Shown: one piece after another, positions 1 to 9,803 of the stretch
Layout: each line of letters opens with the position of its first letter
How positions within the stretch are numbered: the first letter of the stretch is position 1
From: Algibacter pectinivorans
Lineage (GTDB): Bacteria; Bacteroidota; Bacteroidia; Flavobacteriales; Flavobacteriaceae
Direction: 5' to 3'
Assembly: GCF_900112595.1 (NCBI RefSeq)
Contig: NZ_FOMI01000001.1
Span: 1 to 64,000, forward strand
DNA: 64,000 bases
Notes under the pieces: generated by a model
Told to the model about the DNA's origin: nothing
Databases searched by the model: none
Seen by the model: the letters and a program-made list of their open reading frames with translations, nothing else
Position numbers and translations under genes: made by a program

Positions 1-536
1 GTAGCATCGATAGCTAATTTAACTTGCCCCCCGGCTCTTGCTACCACATTAAAATCTGGATTGGTAGACGCTCCATTCATGTAACGTGGATTAGAAAAAC
101 AGTTTGCTGTTCCCCATAATAACTTAACACCACTTTCAGCTTGCTTGCCTTTTATATAATCGGTAATGGTTTCTAAACGTGCTTCTGATTCTGAAAAAGT
201 TGCACCTTCTTGAATTAAATCGAAATCGTGGAAACAGAAATAATCGAAGCCCATTTTACCAATAAATTCGAATGCTGCATCAGCTTTATCTTTTGCGGCT
301 TGAATTGGATCTGATGATTGGTCCCAAGCAAATTTCTGTGTTCCTGGACCGAAGGGATCTGAGCCTTGACCACAGAAGGTATGCCAATATGCAATAGAGA
401 ATTTAAACCATTCTTTCATGGTTTTTCCTGCTACAACTTGGTCTGGGTTATAATATTTGAATGCTAAGGGATTGTCTGATTCTTTACCCTCGAATTTAAT
501 GTTTCCTATGCCTTTAAAATACTCTGTATTTGCCAT
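1..536 (-). CDS. xylA: D-xylose isomerase, N-terminal part (cut by window edge)
   Basis: Converts D-xylose to D-xylulose in the cytoplasm, the first step of the isomerase pathway. The start codon is the complement of positions 534-536, and 178 codons are visible before the window ends; full-length enzymes have about 440 residues. The translation begins MANTEYFKGIGNIKFEGKES and contains family-typical blocks HTFCGQGSDPFGPGT, FCFHDFDLIQEG (active-site His in FHD) and LLWGTANCFSNPRYMNGA. It lies downstream of xylB on the same strand, separated by a GC-rich repeat, so the two are probably a xylose unit. Identification is firm; the C-terminal metal-binding half is outside the window. Confidence 0.95.
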   Translation of the reverse strand, partial: MANTEYFKGIGNIKFEGKESDNPLAFKYYNPDQVVAGKTMKEWFKFSIAYWHTFCGQGSDPFGPGTQKFAWDQSSDPIQAAKDKADAAFEFIGKMGFDYFCFHDFDLIQEGATFSESEARLETITDYIKGKQAESGVKLLWGTANCFSNPRYMNGASTNPDFNVVARAGGQVKLAIDA

Positions 537-600
537 TCTGAAAATGTGTTTAATGGTTTAATTTTTTATTTGTTTGTGTGTTTTTATTTTTAGTCCTCTG

Positions 601-730
601 TTTCCGTTAGGGGTTGCAGTGGAATCCCCACAGCGACCTTTTTGGAGCGAGGACCTGCAACCTTTCGACTTTGCCTAAGACAGGCTACAAGCCCGACCCT
701 TTTTGGGTAACCTGCCTGCCGGCAGGCGCC
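601..730. repeat. GC-rich palindromic intergenic repeat (REP-like), between xylB and xylA
   Basis: This stretch is much richer in G+C than its surroundings and contains nested inverted repeats: GGTTGCAG at 612-619 with CTGCAACC at 655-662, and a perfect 14-bp palindrome GCCTGCCGGCAGGC at 714-727. It shares the strings GCGAGGAC(C/T)TG(C/T)AAC and AGCCCGACC with the element at 53435-53570. Such elements are scattered between flavobacterial genes. No ORF is present. It may act as an mRNA-stabilising or terminating structure between xylB and xylA. Confidence 0.6.
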
Positions 731-2218
731 CTAATTATTATGTAAGGCTAACTCTAATTCTTTTTTCCATGTATTATAGGCTTTTACATACGGTGTTTTA
801 TCCTTTAATGGCTTAAATGTCATTACATGATCGTTATCCATAATGACTTTTCCGAAGGCTTTAAAATCGCCTTTATGTAAGTTAGCTGCTCGTGCAGCTC
901 CTATAGCTCCTGTGGTATTGTAAATTTCTATTTCTTGACCAATGAGTGTGGCTACAGTATTTGCAAAAATTTCTGAGCGGAATAAATTATCGTTTCCAGC
1001 ACGAATAACGCTTGCTTTAATGCCATCGGACTTTAGGATTTCCATACCATAAAAGAATGAAAATGCAATACCCTCGAGTGCTGCGCGACATAAATGGCCT
1101 TTGTTATGGTTGTTTAAATTAACATGTACCAATCGTGTACCTATTTCTTTGTTGTTTAGCATACGTTCGGCACCATTACCAAAGGGCAACAAACAGACAC
1201 CGTCTGACCCAACTGGAATCTCTGAGGCCAAAGTATTCATATCTTCGTATGAGCCTACATCTAAATTATTTAGTAACCATCGGTATTGAATTCCGGCACC
1301 ATTAATATTTAAAAGTTTACCAATTTTAGGGTTAGATTTTGTGTAATTAACGTGTGCAAAATTATTTACTCGTGTGCTTTCTTTACCTGATAAATTATCG
1401 GTTACCGCATATACCACGCCAGATGTACCACCTGTAGCAGCAACCTCGCCGGGATTAAACACGTTTAATGATAAGGCATTGTTAGGTTGATCGCCTGCTC
1501 TATAATATATAGGGGTTCCTGCTGCTACTCCGCTTTCGGCTTCACCTTTTTTATCGACTATAGATTGGATACCAAACGTTGGTACAATATCTGGCACTAA
1601 AGCCTGATTAATACCGTAATGCTCTAACAAAAAATTAGCGACCGTATCGTTTTTAAAATCCCAAAACATCCCTTCGGATAATCCTGAAATGGTAGTATTT
1701 ATAGTATCTGAAAATTTATAAGCTATATAATCGCCAGGAAGCATGAATTTATGAATCTTGCTATAAACATCCGGCTCATTATCCTTTACCCATTTTAATT
1801 TTGATGCCGTAAAATTTGCTGGAGAATTTAGAAGATGGGCAGCACATTTATCTTCGCCAATAGCTTTAAAGGCATCGTTACCAATAGTTACCGCTCTACT
1901 ATCGCACCAAATGATGCTTTTACGCAATGGATTTCCTGCTTTATCTACTACCACCAAGCCATGCATTTGATACGAAATACCAATTCCATCTATTTGAGTA
2001 CTGGTTACATTAAATTCCTTTTTTAATTCCTTAATAGCATTGCAAATATGCAACCACCAATCATTTGGATCTTGCTCTGCCCATCCGTTTTTTACGGCTT
2101 GCATACTCATTTCTGTTTTAGGCTCTTGGACTACGCCTAAACTTTTTCCTGTTTCCGAATCGACCAAAGCCGCTTTAATGGAAGAACTTCCTATATCTAT
2201 TCCTAAATGATAACTCAT
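731..2218 (-). CDS. xylB: Xylulokinase (FGGY carbohydrate kinase)
   Basis: Phosphorylates D-xylulose to xylulose-5-phosphate, feeding the pentose phosphate pathway. The 495-residue length matches the FGGY family. Visible signatures are the N-terminal phosphate-binding loop GIDIGSSSIKAALVD (about residues 6-20), the ISYQMHGLVVVD block with Gln-Met-His typical of xylulokinases (about 82-93), and the ATP-site motifs ATGGTSGVVYAV and INGAGIQYRWLL. It is the upstream gene of a pair with xylA. There is no xylose transporter or XylR-type regulator in the window. The nearby inositol oxygenase raises the alternative that xylulose from a glucuronate route also enters here, but adjacency to xylA favours ordinary xylose use. 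Confidence 0.93.
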   Translation of the reverse strand: MSYHLGIDIGSSSIKAALVDSETGKSLGVVQEPKTEMSMQAVKNGWAEQDPNDWWLHICNAIKELKKEFNVTSTQIDGIGISYQMHGLVVVDKAGNPLRKSIIWCDSRAVTIGNDAFKAIGEDKCAAHLLNSPANFTASKLKWVKDNEPDVYSKIHKFMLPGDYIAYKFSDTINTTISGLSEGMFWDFKNDTVANFLLEHYGINQALVPDIVPTFGIQSIVDKKGEAESGVAAGTPIYYRAGDQPNNALSLNVFNPGEVAATGGTSGVVYAVTDNLSGKESTRVNNFAHVNYTKSNPKIGKLLNINGAGIQYRWLLNNLDVGSYEDMNTLASEIPVGSDGVCLLPFGNGAERMLNNKEIGTRLVHVNLNNHNKGHLCRAALEGIAFSFFYGMEILKSDGIKASVIRAGNDNLFRSEIFANTVATLIGQEIEIYNTTGAIGAARAANLHKGDFKAFGKVIMDNDHVMTFKPLKDKTPYVKAYNTWKKELELALHNN

Positions 2219-3054
2219 TTTTAGCTTCTATAATTTAGTTTGGTTATTAGTTTTTATAATTTGAATACAATAGTAAAAAAAATATCACTTTTACTACTAA
2301 AATTAAACTTAAATTGATATTAATTTTGCGCTAAAGCTACAAAAAGACTTTAAAACCACAAGCAATAAATTATTTCTTATTTCACTTTAAATATCCTAAC
2401 CTCTTTTTTTTCATTATTAAACTAAAATATTTATTAGAGTTAGTGATATTATGAAGATTTATTTATTAACGTTTAGATTTTTGCGTTATTATTCACTTTT
2501 AAATAGAAATTATTTAAACTAAAATACTGCTTAGGTTAGGTAGCATGAAATGCGATTAAATTAGTTACTTACCTTAAAATTAAACTAGTGAGGGGGAGAG
2601 ATGAATAAAAAAGACACGTTTATCTATTAGATATTTTTATCAGTGAAACTAAACTGTAGGCTACTTGTAATAAAATCCTATCTTTTTCATCTTTTAGAAC
2701 CATCCCAAATTTAAATGCCTTCGTTTATTGTTAATACTTATAAACTAATTGCCGTCTTTTAATAAAATACTAGAATGAATGCAAACTAGTTAAAATGTTA
2801 TTGTAGTACGTCTAATTTAGAAACTTGAAGCGTTTACAGCAATAATTAACATTGGCATAGACTAAAGTAACTATACTATTATTTTAGTAAAACTATTTGG
2901 AAAGCTATTTAGGCAGATACACTAGTGGTTAATAGTAGTATATATAAAACAAATTTTATGTTGTTTTTATATGTACTCGTTTTCTCGACTATTATAACCA
3001 TAGTAGCTTATAACAAAATTAAAAGGTATTTCGTGTATACTTATAAATAATCTA
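2219..3054. other. Long AT-rich intergenic region, no gene recognised
   Basis: There are 836 bases between xylB and the first mannose-6-phosphate isomerase without a credible ORF. The sequence is very AT-rich. A hairpin-capable inverted repeat with arms close to ATATAAAACAA and TTGTTTTTATAT lies at about 2942-2971. No tRNA-like or riboswitch-like fold was recognised. The promoter of xylB must lie in the first part, but no clear TAnnTTTG box could be assigned on the minus strand. Confidence 0.5.
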
Positions 3055-4026
3055 CTAATAGTATATTTCTAAAAAATCTGCTTTATTCGAAAAAACTCTA
3101 ACATTAATAGTAGTTGCTGGAAACAATATTGTCTCTCCCATTTGTAATGAGTACTTCTTATTATTACACTCAATTTCAAAATCTCCACTAACACACATAT
3201 AAATAACGAAAGAGTCTAGTTTAGAATAATCTTTTATAAATTCTCCTTGAACTTTAATAAAATTAGTTTTAAAGTAAGGAGAATGCACTAAGGTATTCGT
3301 TGTATTTATATCCTTTTTATAATTAGTTTTAAAATTATTATAGTATGTAAAATCAATAGCATCTATAGCCAAATCGTTATGTAATTCGCGCTCTTTACCT
3401 GTAGTAGCATCTACTCTATTATAATCGTAAATTCTATATGTAACATCGGAAGTTTGCTGAATTTCGGCTAGTAAAACACCAGCACCAATAGCATGAATAC
3501 GCCCTGTAGGAATATAAAAAGTATCGCCTTTTGCAACGGTTTCATGATGCATAACGTTTAATATGGTATCCTCTTCCAATTGCTTAAGATATTCTTCTTT
3601 GCTAATTTCAGACTCGAAACCTACAATTAATTCAGCATCTTTATCTGCTTGCATAACATACCACATTTCGTTTTTTCCGAATGAATTATGACGCTCTTTT
3701 GCTAGTTCATTACTAGGATGCACCTGGATTGACAAAGGCGTTTTAGCGTCGATAAATTTTATTAGTAAAGGAAAGTCTTCCCCAAAAATTTTATAAACAG
3801 ATTCTCCTAAAAAAGCACCTTTATATGTTTGAATGAGTTGTTTAAGGGTTTGCCCTTTTAAAGTACCACTTAAAACTTGGGTTTCATCGCCTTTTACATC
3901 AGATATCTCCCATGATTCGCCAATACTCTCTTTGTTATATTCCTTATTAAGGTGTGTTTTTAATTTTTCACCTCCCCAAAGGCGGTATTTATAAAGTGGC
4001 TCAAATTTTATAGGGTATAATTCCAT
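3055..4026 (-). CDS. manA: Mannose-6-phosphate isomerase, class I (copy 1)
   Basis: Interconverts mannose-6-phosphate and fructose-6-phosphate, taking mannose released by the neighbouring mannosidases into glycolysis. The 323-residue protein is the short form of the type I cupin isomerases. The zinc-site region contains IQVHPSNELA (about residues 103-112, Gln and His ligands) followed by GKNEMWYVM (Glu ligand), then the GDTFYIPTGRIHAIGAG block with its His. It is strikingly similar to the second copy at 12148-13122, so the pair comes from duplication or parallel gain. It lies 435 bases downstream of the GH38 gene on the same strand. No mannose kinase is in the window. Confidence 0.93.
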   Translation of the reverse strand: MELYPIKFEPLYKYRLWGGEKLKTHLNKEYNKESIGESWEISDVKGDETQVLSGTLKGQTLKQLIQTYKGAFLGESVYKIFGEDFPLLIKFIDAKTPLSIQVHPSNELAKERHNSFGKNEMWYVMQADKDAELIVGFESEISKEEYLKQLEEDTILNVMHHETVAKGDTFYIPTGRIHAIGAGVLLAEIQQTSDVTYRIYDYNRVDATTGKERELHNDLAIDAIDFTYYNNFKTNYKKDINTTNTLVHSPYFKTNFIKVQGEFIKDYSKLDSFVIYMCVSGDFEIECNNKKYSLQMGETILFPATTINVRVFSNKADFLEIYY

Positions 4027-4461
4027 GAATATATTTTATTAATTTTTATAGTCCATAATTAAGATTTGCAATTTAGCACATTTTTTAAATTTTATCATTT
4101 TTCAACTTAACTATATAATACCTTTTATAAATTATACCTTATTTAAATATTTTACTCATTATAGAGATTTAAATGTTATAATTTCAAATAATTAATGGTT
4201 TTTAATTGTAGTTTTTTTGCTAAACTAAACAGACTCTTCAAAAACATCGGCCTAAATAACTAGTCTGGCTCTACCAATAACTACAAGATTAGGGTTTACT
4301 AATTTTATATTAGGAATCAAGAGTTAGTGTTGATACCCTAGTGTATCTAAAATATCAACCACTAACGCAACAAATAGTTCTACTTTTACTATAATACATA
4401 GCTATGTATAATTATTCTATAACGGTTTTACATTAGACTTTTGTTTAACTTTATTAATTAG
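4027..4461. other. Intergenic region between GH38 and manA copy 1 with a long inverted repeat
   Basis: No ORF is supported here. An imperfect inverted repeat is present: GTTAGTGTTGATA at 4323-4335 and TATCAACCACTAAC at 4353-4366 pair over 13 bases with one bulge around a 17-base loop. No T-run follows on either strand, so it is not an obvious intrinsic terminator. It could stabilise the 3' end of the GH38 message or be a regulator site for manA copy 1. Confidence 0.5.
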
Positions 4462-7341
4462 TTAGTTTTTAAATGTTAGCTTATAAGTATCTATAGCGTT
4501 ATGGCCAATATCTATTTTTAAAGCGCTTTCAGGAACTTTCAATTGGCCTTCCTCCTCTTCAATTAAGTTTGTTTTAATAATAGTTGAAACTGGTTTTGAG
4601 AACTCAAGAATAGGCTGTTTGTTCTTACCTTCCATTTCTACCAACCTTAAAATAACATCATTACTCTGTTCACTCTTCTTAATAGTACTAATACGAACCA
4701 TTGGGTCTGAAACGTTAACAAAACTCATGCTTTCAGGTAACTTAGCTCGCTTACTCTTTTCTTTCTTTACTATGTACCTTAATGGATGATTTGAAGCCGT
4801 ACCAAACTTATAAGCGAATGATGAACTTGGAGAGCTAGTTCCTAAAGAAAACTTGAACTGATGATCTCCTGTTTGATGGTACCAATTACCTTCTCCGTGG
4901 CAACTTTTATGAGACGCCAACAAAAGCCCTTGAAGCACAGCGTATTGTACTGCTTCTCTTGTAGGATCAATCCAATCTGCAACGGCGACGTCAGTTGACA
5001 TAGCTACTACTAAATCATCATTTTCCGCAGATATAAAATTGAGCACTTCACGAGGATGTACTGTTTCTGGTTTGCTGTCATAGGTACCTCCCCATGCCCA
5101 ACCACCTGGAGCATTTTTCATTTCTGATGTACCTACCTCGGCAATAGCCATTGGTTGCTCAAACTTAATTTTAGAGTTCTCCATATTTAAAGGTATTGCA
5201 AACCTAAACTCTCTATTATGTGTACCGTCCCAATTTAATAAATCTATTAAAAAATCTATTTTCTTTTCTTGATGAAATACTCTAATTTTCTGAACAACTT
5301 CCGAATGTTTAAACTTAGTTTTAGCTACATAATCTGTAAATACAGCTCCATTATTAGTAATTTGCCATAAACTACTTTGGTTACTAGTTTTATTAAATCC
5401 ATCCATATCTGGCTCCGTCATTTGAGTAAACTCTCCTGCGCCATTTCCTTTGTAGCCTAAGGTAAGTACGTCCCCACCAGAAAATTTTGTAGTATTTAGT
5501 ATTTCTTTATTTAAAACCTTATCATACAAATACGTTATTCCTCCATTACCTAGGTGAATATTGTAAAAAGCATTTGAAACAACATTTGGTAACACCGATT
5601 TTTCAACTTTTAAGCTCTTTTTACCTCTTTTTAGATACAATGTTTTATAGCCCAACGAAGGAATACTTGGTGCATGTATATACAGGCTATTTTTATTTGT
5701 AGCACTCACTTGAGATGGTACTACTTTGTTGTTCTCATCCATCACGTAATATGTACCTGCATCATCAATATTAATCGTTACTAAGCCATTTCTTTCCCAT
5801 GATAAATCATTAAATATAATGACAGCATTATCTTTTTCTGTTTGTATTTTTTTAGAAATTGATTTTAGTGAATTTTCAAGTAAACTATTGGCTTCGTTTG
5901 CTGCAAACTCCAACTTACTTTTAAAAATACTATCAGTTACATGACCATTTTTACCTCCCCATCCATGGTCTGGATAAATGGATTCTTCGAAGGCTTTAGA
6001 TAAGCGTTCTGTTGGGTAGTTTTCAAAACTGTTATTTACCAGGGCATCAACGGTATTAAAAATCTCGGCAGACGGAAGAATCCTTCCTGCTTCTCTAGAT
6101 GCCGATATAGCTTTATGGTGCCCTGGGCCATGAATATATGCCCAAATGTTTGGTCTGTCTCCTTCCAAGTATTCAAACTTAGCTCCTGGCTGTTTCATTT
6201 CAGATAGAAAACCAGTAACCGTTGAATGCCTTAGACTAGGTATTTTAACATCTGCCAAATCTACGATCTTATTCCATTCCTTGATAATTGGACCTACATG
6301 CGACGGCCCTGAAGCATCATTACTTAAAACTATAGCAAAATGAGGTGGTAAATTATGTTTTTTATAATAATCTCCCCACATTTTAACCCTTGTTTGTAAT
6401 TTTCTAAGAGCCTCAATAGCGTCTTCTTCAAAAAACTTATAAAACATAATTGCCCAACCATAATTACCAGGAGAATAAGTTGCTACAGCAGAGCCATCTG
6501 GCGAATGCCAATTATAAAAACCTTCTCTCATTCTAGACACAAAAAGATTTTCTACACCAGACTTTGCAAGAATTTGTGGAAATTGAAGGGACCTACCTGG
6601 AACATCTGTGTTATATGCTGTTTTTTCGTTTACATTATCAAAATTATTTTTTATCCAAAGTTTACCCAAATACATTTCCCTTATCAATTGTTCTCCCATC
6701 TGCATACCTTCATAAGGTTGGTTATAGGTTGCTCCCCATGTAAAACGCCCCTCTTTATAACGTTCTAGTACTTCCGGTTTACGTTCTGGTTGTTCTTCTA
6801 TAAATTCTTTAAGATTTAATGTTTGCTCCATACCAAAATGATAGTCACCATCTGTCTTCATGATATCCAATGCTGGTGCAATAATTTCGTTAATACGCTC
6901 ATGTCTACAAACCTCCGGGGTGTCCATCCAGGCAATATCTTGATGAGAAGAAGAAATAACATGAAATGTTCCTTCTGAGAAATATCCCCAATCTGGTGTT
7001 ACAAGTGGTGTAAACAGTTGTTTTTGATTATTAGAAGGTTTTGAATCTATAAACTCAATGGTTTCTGGATTTCCAAAAATTGGAAACCAAGCGAAAGTAT
7101 TTTTAGCGTTGTATTGAATATTCGTAGTGTTTCCATTTTCAAAACGAACCTTTTTAAAAGTAGATTTAATACTCGTTTTTATATGAGCTTTTACTGCTAA
7201 TTTACCTTCTATTTGCTTATATTCATAAGGCTTTGGGTAAGTAATACTTATTATTGATTTTTCTTGACAAAGGCCGTTAAAAAACACGAAAAGAGCCAAA
7301 ACACTTATAGCTTTTACTTTTAGTCTACTATTCTTTTTCAT
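4462..7341 (-). CDS. GH38 alpha-mannosidase, exported
   Basis: Retaining, zinc-dependent alpha-mannosidase that removes terminal alpha-mannose. The 959-residue protein starts with a Sec signal (hydrophobic stretch about 10-24, ending near FNGLCQEKS). The N-terminal catalytic domain has SSHQDIAWM (about residue 130; His and Asp zinc ligands, Gln in place of the usual Leu), YNTDVPGRSLQFPQIL (about 243-258; Asp as probable nucleophile and zinc ligand), and DHGWGGKNGH with a further zinc His. The C-terminal beta-rich half (after about 500) fits the GH38 central and C-terminal domains. It is separated from the GxGYxYP gene by 544 bases containing two operator-like palindromes, so it probably has its own regulated promoter. 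Confidence 0.9.
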   Translation of the reverse strand: MKKNSRLKVKAISVLALFVFFNGLCQEKSIISITYPKPYEYKQIEGKLAVKAHIKTSIKSTFKKVRFENGNTTNIQYNAKNTFAWFPIFGNPETIEFIDSKPSNNQKQLFTPLVTPDWGYFSEGTFHVISSSHQDIAWMDTPEVCRHERINEIIAPALDIMKTDGDYHFGMEQTLNLKEFIEEQPERKPEVLERYKEGRFTWGATYNQPYEGMQMGEQLIREMYLGKLWIKNNFDNVNEKTAYNTDVPGRSLQFPQILAKSGVENLFVSRMREGFYNWHSPDGSAVATYSPGNYGWAIMFYKFFEEDAIEALRKLQTRVKMWGDYYKKHNLPPHFAIVLSNDASGPSHVGPIIKEWNKIVDLADVKIPSLRHSTVTGFLSEMKQPGAKFEYLEGDRPNIWAYIHGPGHHKAISASREAGRILPSAEIFNTVDALVNNSFENYPTERLSKAFEESIYPDHGWGGKNGHVTDSIFKSKLEFAANEANSLLENSLKSISKKIQTEKDNAVIIFNDLSWERNGLVTINIDDAGTYYVMDENNKVVPSQVSATNKNSLYIHAPSIPSLGYKTLYLKRGKKSLKVEKSVLPNVVSNAFYNIHLGNGGITYLYDKVLNKEILNTTKFSGGDVLTLGYKGNGAGEFTQMTEPDMDGFNKTSNQSSLWQITNNGAVFTDYVAKTKFKHSEVVQKIRVFHQEKKIDFLIDLLNWDGTHNREFRFAIPLNMENSKIKFEQPMAIAEVGTSEMKNAPGGWAWGGTYDSKPETVHPREVLNFISAENDDLVVAMSTDVAVADWIDPTREAVQYAVLQGLLLASHKSCHGEGNWYHQTGDHQFKFSLGTSSPSSSFAYKFGTASNHPLRYIVKKEKSKRAKLPESMSFVNVSDPMVRISTIKKSEQSNDVILRLVEMEGKNKQPILEFSKPVSTIIKTNLIEEEEGQLKVPESALKIDIGHNAIDTYKLTFKN

Positions 7342-7364
7342 TATTTTAAAGTTTATGTTATAAC

Positions 7365-7390
7365 AAATTACTAAACCGGTTTAGTAATTT
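7365..7390. promoter_or_regulatory. Perfect 26-bp palindrome, LacI-type operator candidate, GH38-proximal
   Basis: The left half AAATTACTAAACC (7365-7377) is followed immediately by its exact reverse complement (7378-7390). A central CG dinucleotide in an even palindrome is characteristic of LacI/GalR-family operators. It sits 24 bases upstream of the GH38 start codon, in the promoter/leader zone where a bound repressor would block transcription. No LacI-family gene is in the window, so the regulator would be encoded elsewhere. Confidence 0.65.
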
Positions 7391-7856
7391 ATTAAATAAA
7401 GTTATTATATTTATTTCTGAATTTTATTTCTTCTAATTTTAAATCTAAAATTAGGTCTTCATGCTTTGTAATATTTTGAGACATTTTATTTTCATTTTTT
7501 TTAGTAATGTTTATAAGGTTACACTTCCAATATAGTTCTTAGGCTGTATAACAGCTGTAAATGGTGTACTTAACAAATTACGCATCTTTATCTATTTTAA
7601 ATTTATGAAATGTAGACTGGTAACCTTTGTAAATCTTTGGATTAGAAACTCTAGAAGCCTGAATTAAACCTAAAGCCTACATAAAATTTTACCCGAATTT
7701 TGTTTTTGTTACCCTTCATCCTTATAAAGTAATTTACAACCACATAATCTGTTTTTTTATTAGAACAATGTATATCCACTAATGCAAATAGTTTTATTTG
7801 ATATGTTTAAATCATTTTTTATTAGGTATTCTTTTAACTATTTATTTTAACAACCT

Positions 7857-7876
7857 AAACTAAACCGATTTAGTTT
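7857..7876. promoter_or_regulatory. Second LacI-type operator candidate, GH38-distal
   Basis: AAACTAAACC at 7857-7866 abuts GATTTAGTTT at 7867-7876, a 20-bp palindrome with one mismatch. The core matches the proximal palindrome. It lies 9 bases beyond the stop codon of the GxGYxYP gene and about 490 bp from the proximal site, a layout that would permit looping by a tetrameric regulator, though this is inference. Confidence 0.55.
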
Positions 7877-7885
7877 ACTAAAATA

Positions 7886-9796
7886 TTACTTTCTATTTAA
7901 TAATACTAATCTTTTTTCAGTTTGTTTTGGTTTATAATGCATCCTTATACGCCAAATTAATTCCTCGACATTTACTAGTTTAAAATTACTGCTTAACTTC
8001 GCTGCGTTTAATTTAGCCACTCCTGGTCCTATAATTGGTCCTAGTTTATTTTCAACAAGCTCACTATTACCCACTCTAGCCTTAGAGAACCTACTCCAAG
8101 CATGGATAGAAATTAAATTAAATAGGTTACTTGTATCTGTACTAACTTGCGAATTTAGTTTGTTAGCTATATACGTTGGAGTACCTTCATAGTCTTTATT
8201 TACGTTTCCAAAATTCCAAAGGGAATATTTAACTGTTACAATTGGAATATCATAACCGTCAGTGTTGGTTACCCAATATATTTCTCCTTTTCCACCTGCA
8301 TATGGCGAATATTGTACAGCTATTATTCCTTCTAGTTGATTATTAGCTTTAATATAGGCCTTGTATGCTTCTTTTGCTTTTGCAGAACCTACATCTTTTG
8401 CCATTAACGATAAAACTTTAACACGGTGTTGCCTCATGTGCATAGCTGTGCTACTAGCCAATTTCTTTAAACTTTCGGTTCTGTTACGGTTTAAGCCAAA
8501 GCTATCGGCGTAATTATACCCTCCTCCAAAAGTCTGCACTATAGAAGTGTTTTTAGCTTGTTTCTCAAATAAATAGTTTAACACGTCTGGAGCCATCATC
8601 GATAAATTATCTACCGGGAGACCAAAAGCTACTTTCATGGTATTAGCTTCTGGATGAGTATAATATTGTTTACCACCAAATGCATTCATCATCCATTGTA
8701 CATTGTCGCCGTCGGATAAATGATAGGACACATAGTTTTTATCTATTTCTTTAAAATCTATTGTCCTTGGATCTAATATTTTGGCTAGTCCTTTTTGGCG
8801 ATTTTTATACAATATTGATGTTAAATTTAAATTATACATCCAATCTGCAGGTATCATAATATTTCCAGCTTCCGAAATCTTGTCTACAAACAAATGCTCT
8901 CCAACTCCTTGTTCCCAGCCATATACAGGGGCTCCAGGTTCTAGCCATTGTAATACCTCTTCAAATAAAGCTATATTTTGTCCCGCCGAAGCATCATTAT
9001 ATTGTTTATTTAAATTAATTACAAATAAATTGTTTTTTATGGCAAATTCCCTTTGCTCTGCAGTTTGAAGGGGCATAACAACCAAAGCATTATTATTGCA
9101 TTTATCTTTGAACTCGTTCCATGCATCTTGGGTATGTTTTTTCGACGCATCGTACTTCATTTTAAAACCTAAAGAATCAAAATAGTCTTTATCCCTAATA
9201 TCTACTATGATAGCGTTATGCACATGCGATGCTACCGTAGCCACCGTGTTGCTTTCCGGGTTATTTTCAACATCTGTTAATACATAACCATTAAATAAAT
9301 CTTTCACTTGTACTTTTACACCATCAACATTAGTATACGTTTCGCTAACAAGTTCTATGGCAGTAGTTTGAGCGTATTCTTGAACACCCATTTTTGCCAG
9401 CCCTTGTTTGGCTGCTATATAAGTTTCTTTTTCGCTATGGTCATATAACCATATACCAATATCACTTTTTCCTTGGTCTACAGATCTATTTACTAAGCCT
9501 GATATAGATTGGCATAAAAGGTGATACTGGATACCTTTGGTTAATTCTAGATGGCCCAATTCATTTTTATGAAGTTTAGGTACTAAACCCGTAATACTCC
9601 AGTATTTCTTTGGCTTTATTTGCATTGCTAGATGCCAATATTGCCCTACATCTTTAAAGGAATCGTATTCGTTATTATAGGCTTTATCCACCTCAGAATT
9701 ACTATGTTCTTTTTTTGAATTATTTATACATGCATTTGTTAAAAACGATAAAACCAAGACTGTTAATATTCTTTGCACTTTTAAGATTTTAATCAT
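7886..9796 (-). CDS. GxGYxYP-family putative glycoside hydrolase lipoprotein
   Basis: Probable surface or periplasmic lipoprotein of a family first named for a GxGYxYP motif and predicted to be glycoside hydrolases; no activity is known to me for it. The signal ends in a lipobox with Cys23 (FLTNAC). The C-terminal part has the family-typical YVSYHLSDGDNVQWMM block (about residues 355-370), with several acidic residues, and FGGGYNYADSFG, which matches GxGYxY but with Ala where Pro is expected. The 636-residue length fits. It starts 7 bases after the GH92 stop codon and forms a unit with that gene and manA copy 2, which ties it to mannose-containing glycans. Catalytic role is unproven. Confidence 0.75.
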   Translation of the reverse strand: MIKILKVQRILTVLVLSFLTNACINNSKKEHSNSEVDKAYNNEYDSFKDVGQYWHLAMQIKPKKYWSITGLVPKLHKNELGHLELTKGIQYHLLCQSISGLVNRSVDQGKSDIGIWLYDHSEKETYIAAKQGLAKMGVQEYAQTTAIELVSETYTNVDGVKVQVKDLFNGYVLTDVENNPESNTVATVASHVHNAIIVDIRDKDYFDSLGFKMKYDASKKHTQDAWNEFKDKCNNNALVVMPLQTAEQREFAIKNNLFVINLNKQYNDASAGQNIALFEEVLQWLEPGAPVYGWEQGVGEHLFVDKISEAGNIMIPADWMYNLNLTSILYKNRQKGLAKILDPRTIDFKEIDKNYVSYHLSDGDNVQWMMNAFGGKQYYTHPEANTMKVAFGLPVDNLSMMAPDVLNYLFEKQAKNTSIVQTFGGGYNYADSFGLNRNRTESLKKLASSTAMHMRQHRVKVLSLMAKDVGSAKAKEAYKAYIKANNQLEGIIAVQYSPYAGGKGEIYWVTNTDGYDIPIVTVKYSLWNFGNVNKDYEGTPTYIANKLNSQVSTDTSNLFNLISIHAWSRFSKARVGNSELVENKLGPIIGPGVAKLNAAKLSSNFKLVNVEELIWRIRMHYKPKQTEKRLVLLNRK

Positions 9797-9803
9797 GTAC
9801 TTT

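Larger units (their letters stand above)
7342..7885. other. Intergenic control region upstream of the GH38 gene
   Basis: 544 bases without an ORF between the GxGYxYP gene and GH38. It holds two palindromes with the same core, ACTAAACCG(G/A)TTTAGT, centred at 7377/7378 and 7866/7867, 489 bp apart and listed separately. The rest is AT-rich and nothing else was recognised. Confidence 0.6.
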
